Shown here: positions 9,801-20,300 of the stretch, in pieces
How the letters are laid out: every line of letters starts with the position of its first letter
How positions within the stretch are numbered: position 1 is the first letter of the stretch
Assembly: GCA_047495785.1 (NCBI GenBank)
Contig: JBLDXI010000023.1
Span: 124,001-188,000 of the forward strand
Length of the DNA: 64,000 nt
DNA from: Lepidodermella squamata
Lineage: Eukaryota; Gastrotricha
Reading direction: 5' to 3'
The notes under the pieces: generated by a model
The model's input: the letters and a program-made list of their open reading frames with translations, nothing else
Told to the model about the DNA's origin: nothing
The model's database searches: none
Program-made: the position numbers and the translations under genes

Positions 9801-12754
9801 CTAAATATTCGTAATCGCTGTACTTTCACGATACGGCTGTACAGCGACCAGTTTACTTGCGTAGCTCAAACGCAATTGCGTCGCATGGCTCAATTGGCGA
9901 GCGAACAGAATGTTCGTAGTCGCAGAGTGGTGTCGCTGCACTTTATGGGGCGCGAATCTTTTCAAATTTAGAACAAGCATGTTTAGGCCGGCCACAAAGA
10001 TGACAAACGATGCGACCACAATTTGTAACGCTTCGCGGTCACTTGCCATGAGGATAGTAACGAGAATCCCAGCCAGAATTGTCATGACTTGGAAGCGGAC
10101 GCATTTCATCGTTGGATAGAACTCTGAAGCAGCTGCCTTGATGCGAACAGGAACCTTGTGTGCCGTGCACTTCTGTACACATAAAATTTAAAAATTTAAA
10201 CAAAGATCATTGAAATACCCCAATTTGGACATTTTGAAGGGTCTCGTGCATAGAGCTTATGGCTTATGCTATACATTTAAGAACTCACCATATTCAGTTG
10301 GAAGCTCTTGAAGCAAATGAAAAGAACGCCCAGCGCATGCGTAGTCAAAATAGTAGCGAGAATCCCCATCGTTTCTTGCGTGTCCCAGTTTAGGTTTAGT
10401 TGGAGTCTAAATGGTAAATATGCGACGCTTTCATCAGTGGAATACGTACGGGCGAGATTCGCCACTTCCACATTGCCCAAGCATCCGCTCGCTACGAAAG
10501 CTGTCATTGGGACGGCATTCACCACGAACCATGCAACATTCAAAGCTATGAATTGAGCCCTTGGAACCCTGCAAAATTGTCGAGACGACATGATTTTCAG
10601 GCCATGATTGATTTTGGTCAATGTGCCTGACATGACTAGGCCGAATCCACAGGTTAGACAGAAGCAACCAGCCGCGTATTGCCTGAAAATTCTCCCCTCA
10701 TCCTCTGTATCGACTGCAACCGAAAGAATGCAATAGCATAGCATTAGAGCATTGCCTAGTAGGATCAGGCAATCCTCAGGTTTCGAAATATAGTTCTCAG
10801 ATCGATCACGCAGTGTCAAGGCCAATAGTCCGAGCAAGCAAACAAAACCGAAGCACGTCAAAACTAGCAGGAGAAGACGTTAAATGAGCCATTCCGCAGA
10901 AAAATATAATAAAACCTACCTAATATCGCCCAAGATGCAGAAGGTCTAATTAATGGTTTAGAATATCTCAAAATACGAACTGTATCCCCCGGCTTGATGT
11001 TACCCTCCGTCCGCCAGACGGGGCCGCCATTCAACGGGAATACCATGTTGTCACTTGATCTGAAGTAGGCCATGATGAAATTCTTTATTGACTTTCGATC
11101 AACGTCTAGATATCGCATCTGCGAGAACGTCATGCTGTAGCCGAGCGTATTTAGCGAAGTCTGGCGGTCAAATTTGAATACGCCCTTGCTGCCATTGATG
11201 TGCATTGAGCTTATCGCATCTTTTATTAAACCGTGAAAGAATCGACCATTTTGCCGGAAATTCTTCGACTCTGTTGTCCATTCCGATAGCGTCGAGTTGA
11301 GTGTACCTCTCAGAGTGCGTTCAATTTTATCGATTGCAAACCCGGTGAATTGAGCGACTTCGTAGCAGTCTCCCGACCATAAAGCGTAGCCTGGCGCTTT
11401 CTTCACGTCGTAGATTTTCGCCTCCATAGCCGCTGTGAAATCTTCATCCGTAATTCCCAGGCTGTCCCGATAATTAGGCCCGAAAATGTCGCTTTGCCTT
11501 GCGTAGGATACAAACACCCAACTCTCGATCACCTGGCTCAGCATAAACCTCGTGCACCACGATTCAACGTAGGTGGGGATCTCGGTGGTTGCTGGGTCGA
11601 AAATGGCCCAATCACTGGCTAGGATGACGTAGCTGGGTCCGAATAGGCCGTAGCGATAGAGCCAGCACGATAGGCTAACTGGCGCGTCGGTATTCGCGAG
11701 AATTATCCGAGGCTCAGATAATCGCATAGCACGAACGGCGGAAGACATCTCAGCAGCGTCTTCTGACAGGAAAGTTACTTTTCCCAGCCACGTGACGGTG
11801 ATATTTCGCCGGCTTAGCATCGGAAGCGTGTATTTCTCAGCCTAATCATAAGACACACTTTTTTGCGGAAGGGAGAGATATAGGTAATTGAACTATGGAA
11901 AGCATTTGAAAAATACGTGGCAAAGGTGATGCAACGCTAATTGCTAATTCACGCGATGGGATCTTGAAATAAGAGACTTTCCGAGAAGCAAAAGGATTTT
12001 ACAATCTGAGAGCTGGATTTTTTTCAATTTTTTCTCATCAGTGCTGAGTGGAGCAGCTATATTCAACTCTCCATCGTATGTATGTCTCAGGAACTCACGT
12101 CATTGAAATAAGGCAGGTCTTCGGAAAAAATCGCCAGCCTTCCCCAGCCGTTATAGAGCATGAAGTAAGCTAAAGCATCGTATTGGACGATTGGAGCGAA
12201 GAAAAGTTGGTAGACAGCATCGAAACGCGACGGCTGCGACAGCGCGGCCTCGTTTTGCAAGTAAATGGTCACGGCGCTCATGTTGAGCTGTTTCAACGCC
12301 TGAGCGACAACAGACTGACCAACGGTAGGGCACCAACCACTTATGACAAGTGGGATTCGGTTGTTTGCATTTGGAGATACCAACTCGCGCATCGTTTTGT
12401 TTATCGTTTCAGCATCGTCACACTGAGAATCGGGAATCGGATTGAAATTTTGTCATGACGCATCTATATGGTCCAATTTCTTACCAGATCATTGATTACT
12501 TGGATTTCCAAGTCATAATTCTCGAGCCACGTGCCTTTCGCTTTGAATTGGTCCAGAGCGACCTCCATAGCCTTTGTGCAGAGGGGTCCGGCTGGGTAGC
12601 TTGATCCGCCATAATTCAAGTGGGCGAGGATACTCAATAGTGGGCGGGATAAGTTGCCCGAGCGGATCGGCCCATCATAAGTAGCGTTGTAGAAAACCTT
12701 GCTTGCAAATGCACCAGCGAGCAGGTTGACGATGAGAATAAAACTCGAAATCAT
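9801..12754 (-). CDS. Receptor B: GABA-B-like class C GPCR, 5 exons, about 820 aa
   Basis: Exons (reading down the minus strand): 12754-12485, 12422-12099, 11841-10920, 10863-10289, 10172-9801; all junctions keep frame, and introns 1, 3 and 4 are 62, 56 and 116 bp. The product has a signal peptide (residues 1-18), a Venus-flytrap domain (about 30-490) with LNYGGSSYPAGPLC, a second block CDD...IPLVISGWCPTVGQS (the GABA-B GCSS region), and seven membrane segments from about 500 to 765. The third membrane segment CFCLTCGFGLVMSGTLTKI resembles the GABA-B TM3 pattern GFxLxFGxLxxK. There is a basic C-terminal tail. Its near twin is B' (35851-38762); the N-terminal exons also match receptor I (63384). 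The flytrap exons lie in a tract almost identical to B'. Confidence 0.82.
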
Positions 12755-13261
12755 TGAAGCGTGATTGAAAGTTGAATGTGATTAAATCTACGGGGATAAG
12801 CTGCCGTAATTTGACACGCAACGCTATTTTCGTACTGTCATGTTGTCGGTGTTTCAAACAGACGCTGGAAATTTATGCTCGATTAGGCAGTCATGAAACG
12901 ATCAGATCGCGTCTTCATTACCTGGGACAGAATGCACTGGTGTAGCCGTACATTTGATGGCTGAGCATCTTTGTTCCTATAGGATTTGACCAAATGACCA
13001 AATCAATTACTTTTATTTTACGTCCTCCGTAGGCAAGAAAATTAGGTTTTCAATATTTTTGGCAATTATTAAAAAATTATCAACAATCGAAACCCAAATA
13101 ATTTATGAAACATACAAATCTGTATTATCAACTAACTATATACTCCTGTCTCCTGTGTCTATAAGGCAATGTTACTGATATATCAGTATAACACACAGAC
13201 CGCCACTAAATCGGTTTCTCTCTCTCTCTCTTACCCGTGAGGGTTTAGGGGAAGGCTAATG
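12755..13261. other. Upstream region of receptor B
   Basis: About 500 bp, almost identical to 38763-39269. It ends with a CT-repeat (TCTCTCTCTCTCTC) just outside the inverted-repeat element. No gene is seen; it probably holds the promoter of B. Confidence 0.4.
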
Positions 13262-13978
13262 CACATTTCCCCATCCGCCGGTGTTTCCTCCACGCGCGCA
13301 TTCCCATTGGTTGATTAAATTTACGCGTAACCGCACGTCGCGCGCATTTATTGCGCAATAAATAATTGCGGCTTTCTACGCGCATGCTGCAAAATCACAA
13401 GAAAACTACAAGTCAGCTAGCCCGAATTGAACAAGTCCAGTATATCATGTGAAGCGCGCGCATCGAGAGTACATTTTTCAATTAGTGCTTAGTACCAAGT
13501 TTCAAAAAATTGCGAATCAAGATGTGCGAGAAATAATGATGCCTTACAATCGACAGGGCGCTGAAAAATATTTCCAAGCAATCAATTTGATGTAGCGCGA
13601 AAATAATCAAATGGTTAGTCTCAAGATATATTTTGATGAAATTACCCCAAATTCACCGAAAATTGCTCGTGCCATCGGTGCGCGCTTTCGCAATTTGTTG
13701 GGTTAAACTTGAATTTTGCGCGCGCACTATTTTCTATTTTCTGTTCAATCGATAAATATATCCAAATTTTGTCAAATTTTTCGACAACAAAATCTGCCTT
13801 AATTTAAGCTTTTTCATTTTCTTGAAAGCATTTCGCTGACTCAGCGCAGGGCGCAGTCGTCCTTGCTCTCGTCCGTGCGCGCGCGCACGAAGGCTGTAAT
13901 TATCTTAGTTGTTGCGCAACAAGGCCCAGCCAATAGGAGCGCGCGCGCGGAGGAAACACCGGCAGATGGGGAAATGTG
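13262..13978. mobile_element. 717-bp non-autonomous element with about 50-bp terminal inverted repeats (copy 1)
   Basis: The left end CACATTTCCCCATCCGCCGG (13262) is mirrored at the right end by CCGGCAGATGGGGAAATGTG (ending 13978). Inverted similarity runs for about 50 bp, through GTGTTTCCTCC, a CG-alternating stretch and ATTGG. No transposase frame is inside; the interior is AT-rich with GCGCGC islands. I could not identify a clear target-site duplication. A same-length copy lies at 39270-39986 in the duplicated block. The superfamily is undecided. Confidence 0.75.
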
Positions 13979-14288
13979 AAATGTGATGGCAGACGATCGG
14001 TTTCAGGGGCCGACAGAACGGTCGCGAGCAACTTGCTTCTGCCCAAAAATGCATAAGTAACTTTCTGGTCAGGCTCAACCACTATGAGGATTTGTTTATT
14101 AATATATTCATATAAATTAAAAAAAAAACAAGCTGTATACTATCCAGCTTTAGTGAACGTTGAAGATGACCTTTAGTGATCCCTTGCAAAACGACGCCCC
14201 GGAGGCCTCCTGATTCGTCGTTGGCGCTGGAAAAATTGAATAATAAGTCCATACTGGTGTCAATGATTTGTTGACCTTAAGTATTTGC

Positions 14289-16385
14289 TACAGTGCTCCC
14301 TCGTTAAAGGCACCGTTTTTATAAGACCGTTTCTTTATCGAGGGCTGTTTACGATAGGAAGAGGATTAGCGCCCCACGTGGTGCCAAGTTTTGCTTTTTC
14401 GTAATACAGTGCTCCCTCGTTAGTGGCACCCTCGTTAAAAGAACTCCCTCGTTTGTAGACCGCAATTTTGGACCCTGCTAAATAAATTAGTTGTAAATTT
14501 TTAATTAAACAAACAATAATTATTGGATAAATTTAAAAAATTAAGTGTGAACAATTTGCGTTCCTAGAAACCTAGCGGCGTGTTGTCGTGGTTTCATGAG
14601 ACCCAGTTATTTCAAGTTCAGTTCAAACGAGTTGAAAGATCATCAGTGCATTAAGCTGTTCTTGTGGTTTTGAAATGACTGATTATGCAACAGAGTGTGT
14701 GGATTAGCTGCCACTCTCGTCGTGCTGCGAGTCGTCCTGCTTTTTTAGTTGAAACTCCATCAGAAATTCTTCAGCCAGTTCATAATTCATAAGAAAACAA
14801 TTAGTAACTCGTTTCATCATCTTTAAGAATGCCCGTCTATCTTCAATCTTCTTGATTTGCAGATTTTTCTGAGATCAATAGCTGATCAATTAAACACCCA
14901 TCGAATTGCCCTGATTTATCATGTTTTAGCAGCTTTCCCGGCCAGAAAAGCTTTTTAAATTATCAACATGATCGAAGTAGGATTAGAAATCGTGACTTTT
15001 GTCAGAAAAAATTGAAACTTCGTGGTATTTGTTAACGATTCGGTAGTTATTTCTCCATTTTTGGGAGAACCCCGCTGGAATAAACCGTGAGCCGTGGGAA
15101 ATGACTAGTAAAATTCAGGTTTTTCTGGTCGAAAATTAATGAATTTTCCACACTAAAGTGATGCATTTTTTCCAGTTTTTTCAAAACTATTTGCCAGCTG
15201 TGTTGCGTAATCAAGCGAAGTTTTTGTTTTCAGATTTAATTGAATTTAGATACATAGATTTATTCTCATAATAAACCGATTTCATCGTTCGAGTTGTCCT
15301 GAGTCATTGGAATTGTTAGCCGATTTTCGATAGTCTATAGGCCTGATCTACCATGAAACTGGCTGCCACTACTTAACGATTTCATTGCTCAACGCCCTGG
15401 CAATTTTCCGCGTTTTTTCACAACTGTTAATCATTCGATTTTGACTTTGAAAATCGCAACAACCCGAGGAGGGGCGGCGGGAGCTTCTGCCCGATTTTTT
15501 ACCTTGCTCTGATCTTAATAGGTCAGTTGAATAAAAATCAGATCACGCCTGAGAATATACAAATTTATTCCATTCAATCAAAAGACCTATCGAATCGTTC
15601 TTGACGGAGCCACACGTCTTATGCCTTGAAATTGGCCCGTGATTGTTCAATGCCATTAATCGATGAATTTAAAAAAGAAAAATTCAGGTTAACCGAGAAG
15701 AAATTATCGAAAATACATTTTTCATCCTAATTGTTTCAAATTTCATATTACTTTTTAAATAATTCTACGAATTTTAGGCGAAGCATGAGTTCTGAATTGA
15801 ACACTGAATTATCTTGAGAATGTTTGGCTGAATTTGCTGGTGATTAATTCAGAAGTATTCTGGTTCAATCTTGACCAAGGTGATTGATGTTTTAAGCTGT
15901 TATTTCAAATGAAAGTTGTTTGCGAAATCGGACGAGCTGGGCATTTTTGAAGTAAATTGAAATAATGAGATTCCAGGTTTCCAGGCAGGAATTAAAATCA
16001 GAGTAAAAAAAACAAGGCCAACCAGTCAAATCAAAACCGCCCTGGCAAATAAGAATAAAAACTTGGCGACGAACTTATGATTCAGTGTTATTGTTTCACA
16101 GCCTTCAGCGAGCGAAAATTGTAATGACACGTAATCCGTGTCCGTCTCTTTCTGCGCGTTGGCATGGCAACTGTCCTAAGGCGTAGAAACGGTCTATTTT
16201 TAGCTTCTGCATTCAATTACAGCCCTCGTTAAAGCTTTCCCTTGTTAAAAGACCGGGTCTGGCTCCCGACCCAGTGCTTTTATCGAGGGAGCACTGTAAA
16301 TGTACGGCACCCTTGTTAAAAGCACCCCTTGTTTATAGAACGGGTCTGGCTCCCGACCCAGTGCTTTTATCGAGGGAGCACTGTA
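14289..16385. mobile_element. 2.1-kb pogo/Tigger-like insertion with TA target duplication
   Basis: The element 14291-16383 starts CAGTGCTCCCTCGTTAAAGG and ends CGAGGGAGCACTG, flanked by TA at 14289-14290 and 16384-16385. The paralogous position in the second block (40262-40263) is an uninterrupted ...TTTGCTATCATTATTACC, proving insertion at a single TA. Both ends are doubled: a second left end starts at 14407 (TACAGTGCTCCCTCG) and a second right end stops at 16296, suggesting a nested or terminally duplicated element. The CAG...CCTCG terminus and TA target fit pogo/Tigger. No intact transposase was seen, so it is non-autonomous or decayed. Confidence 0.82.
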
Positions 16386-17340
16386 TCATTATTACCTAGT
16401 GTCTTTTATTACATCAGAGAAGCATTTTTGGGATGATGCTTCATTTGCTGACGACGCTGTGACTTCTTTCGCACATCTCGATATTTATCGCTCTCCGGCG
16501 ATGATTGTTTTGCGATGGTGTTTATAGTCGTTGAGATACCTCATCGGGTTCTGCTTCGCCTTGTGAATGTAGGCATGAACTTCGAACATTTGCCTACGAC
16601 ATTCGACTATACTTTAGTGTCAAATTCAGTTCTAGCCGTGCTCTACACAGGCATGTAATAAAAAAGCTAAACAGGTAATCATTAAGGCGAAATATGATAC
16701 TGCATCAAGTTGGGCGGAGTACCTTTTAAGTATTTAGGAGGATGCAGCTTAGCTGGTCAGAACATTCAACAATGTTGCTGTGTATGATATAATTCAAAGG
16801 CTAGATTACATCTGCTGCTTTAAACTAGTAAACTGCTATTAAACTAAAGTTTGAAGTTGAGGTTACAGCATGCGATAGTAGCTGCGCTAATCGCTTGAAG
16901 CTCACGAATATGCTAGTTACAGATCTCATCAGGAAATCTGGCCTTCTATAAATTCATCCTATCGTCTCTTGTTCGAGTTTAACTTGTTCAAAGTCTTCGC
17001 AATGACCAATCAAACTCTATTTCGCATTGATCTCCGCCAGGCAAGCAATTCATTTTCAATTACCGTATCGCCTCAAGGGACTCTTAGAGCAAGGGACGAC
17101 ATCCTTCGTTCTGCAGGTTTATCTAGCGATCTTTTTGTTTCTAACTTAATCGGCTGCGTCGAATATTGCTAATTTGCATGATTGGCAAGAAATTGAAAAA
17201 CTGAACACGGTTCAGCAACTTCATCTCATAGAAAACTACACTTTCGGCTGCCCAATCAATCTAAATTAAGCTGGTTAGCACACGATCTTTGCCAGGCTAA
17301 AGTTTTTTCTAGCCCCCGTGTATTAATTTTGATTTAGTAA
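16386..17340. other. Upstream region of receptor D (duplicated with 40264-41764)
   Basis: Non-coding as far as I can tell. It includes a TATAAAT-like site (TCTATAAATTC near 16945) followed by a short ATG frame at about 17001, which could belong to an upstream exon or a tiny gene but has no recognisable product. In the second block the same region carries a roughly 550-bp insertion. Confidence 0.4.
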
Positions 17341-20300
17341 ATGTTATTTCGGCTCATAGCAGCTGCTCTCTTGGTGGGATTGCCGCGGGCTGAAAAGCTG
17401 GATCTGAACGAACCTATCCCCGATCTACTGGTTTCGCCTCGAGCGAGTCAAAACCGAACATTGATGACGTTGATAACAAGCTCGGCATATACTGGTTTCT
17501 ATCCGGGTGGACCTTTGTGTACAGTTGCTCAGATTTCAGCATTCGACAATTTAAGAAAGATGCCGAATTGGCTGCCCGAATACGAAATCGGGCTCGAATA
17601 TCTTGACGATGCGGTGAGTAACCCCAAATATCTCATTGAGAGGCATGTGAGTACTATTTGTTCGCTGCTTTCATCAGTGCGACGACGGTCTTGCGATAAA
17701 CGGGCTCATGACTAAGTTACTTGCATCAGAAAGTGCAAACAACCGTTTCCCTCTCGTTCTCACAGCTGAGTGCGGTGCAGCCTCTCAAGACCTGACATCT
17801 TTACTATTGCCCCATTTCGATCACGTTGGGGTAGGATTTTGCTAAAAATCTTACATAAGTATATTAGTTTAGTACTGTCGCTGCAGATTGCTTTCTATCC
17901 GCTAACGCTACAATTGATAGAAAATCGAAAGAGAAACTCCAATTTTTTAGCAATTGGCGACAGACCAGATTGCTATTTTCCGGCCCTGTCGGACTTCCTC
18001 CATGCCATGGGCTGGACTAAGGTTGCTATTCTGTCAGAAGCCATTCCTTACTACACACTGGCAAGTTTTTTAACTTTGGGTTCGAACTTCGCTCATCTGA
18101 CTGATCAGTTTAACTGATGACAGATGGACAAATATCTTGTTGAAAGCCTCGAACAAACAGCAATCGAATTACTTTATATGGAAAAGTTTTCATCAGGTCT
18201 CGCACCTGGCTCATTTGAGCAGTTCAAGGCGCGAGATCCGCGAATAATCATCGTCATGGTCTACGACGGCGGCAGCGCAGCGTGCTTGCTGCATCGCGCA
18301 GGCTTCCACGGGCCGAAATACGTGTTCCTGTACTACGGCTGGGAGAATATCGGCAATCCACCTTACATACCCGAAGATGCAGCCGACTGGTGCACGGCTG
18401 AAATGGTTTATGAAGTGAGGTTTTTTAATTGGCCACAGCAACAGCTTAGCTGTTGCAGTAGCGCCGGGGGGAACCATTGAGACTGATGACAATCATACTA
18501 GTAGTTCAATCTTTACACTGCTGGGGTGGGCTCGAACTGCTCTAATGCCGCAATTAACTGCGATCAAGATTGGTAGCAAGTTCTCCAAATCATCAGGCAA
18601 AGGCATTACCTAGCAAACGGCGTTATCCTCATAGTGGCGTTAAGCGTGCACCAACAAGGAATGCATGCTTGGCAAGCGACAGCGTTGCTCGAGCCTTGTC
18701 GATTCCGTTCTGAGACCTTGACTGTGCCTCCGGAAAGGTAGCTCTTGGTTACACAATGTCTGAGCCCTCGACTCGAGATAATAACTTTGCGGAATCACAT
18801 ACCTACTGACATTGGCGACATTAACTGTTGCCGTCACAGACAACTGCTGCTTAGGCTGAGATCAGATCCATTCCGTTTTGAGCCCTTGGCTGTGCCTCAG
18901 GAAAAGCACCACTTGTACTAAACGAGGTGACATCATTAGCCTTAAGCGCCCTGAGCGGTACCAAGGGATCTGGGTGAACATATGAGATCACTGTTATAGA
19001 TTACAAGAAAGTACAACGAAGGTGTTACTTGACTCCCTTTCCCCACGACTAAGCCTCGTATAACTGCCGCAAATGTTTGCGAAGTTTTACGAAGTTTTGC
19101 CGTGAAAGCCTCGTAAAACTGCGGCAATCGTATAGGGGAGTATAGGGAAAGTTGCCACTTGCCACCATTTCCCTACTAGAAAATGGGACAAATGGCATCA
19201 AACCAGTTAGTTATTAGAGTCTCAACCCATGAGCAATATCGACCGACCGCGCAGGGACGCTGCCGCATCCTCAAGCGTCATGGGGCAGGCCGAAAGCTTC
19301 GAACTAAATCAGCAGTCGCTTAAGATCCAAGTTTTAGATGCAAAAATTAGCATGCTTGGATACCAAAGGCGCTGGGTGTACAGGTGAGATCATATGTGGA
19401 TTCCAGGGGAGTAAAACTATAGCGTGAAGTAGGACCGCAAAACTGGTAGGGAGAACATACTTCGACATAAGGGTCCCTCCTTTGGTGAATGAGCTGAGAC
19501 TGAGCTCTCCATGCGGAACGATGAAACTGATGATCCGTACCATCCCTATAGCGGTACTGCTCCCACCTCCCACAGAGTTCAACGAAAGTGCCACTTGACA
19601 CCGTTTTCTCGCTTGTAGAAAATAGGAATAATGGCCTCCAACCAGGGAGTTACAAAAGTCTCAAGGCGATTCACAGTATCAGCAACCACGCGCCGGAGAC
19701 GAAGAGAGCAACAGATTCGGCGAACGGCGTAATGAATTTCAGCAACTAGTCGATTACCACCAGTACATTTGGATATAGACAATTTTTTCGACCGCATTTG
19801 TAACTTTTACCGCCTCATGTAAACAAGCCTAGAGGTTCCTTCTGACGCGCTGCCAACGATATCCCCGACACGGCGACGATACGGCCGTAATGTATAGGGT
19901 GGTTGATCGCGATAATCAGCAATCGCCAAGTTTTTGCTGTGAAAACCTCGTAAAACTGCGGCAACCATTGTATTACGAGAGTATAAGGAAAGTTGCCACT
20001 TGCCACCATTTCCCAACTAATAGAAAATGGGACAAATGGCATCAAACCAGTTAGTTATTAGAGTCTCAAGGCGACGCACATTATTGGCTACCACGCACCG
20101 GAGAACGGAGAACTCGGCGGTTCTGGGAGTTAAAGAGAGTTTGTTAGGTCAGTTCGTTGCATAACGTTTTCGGACGCGACAAACTTCCCGTGATAGCAGT
20201 CTGAGAGATCAAGGGCGATAGACTCGTTCAACGGCTAAATGGGATTCAAAAACTTATCGAGTAACTCGTGAGCAACATCGACAGACAGGGCAAGACAGCG

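Noticed and set aside
16969-17172. Short open frame starting near a TATAAAT site upstream of receptor D
   Set aside because: 67 codons, no signal peptide or recognisable domain, and the matching region in the second block is interrupted by an insertion. Kept only as a note on the intergenic region.
19140-20073. Possible coding repeats in intron 4 of receptor D
   Set aside because: No frame is conserved between the three units, and stops occur throughout.
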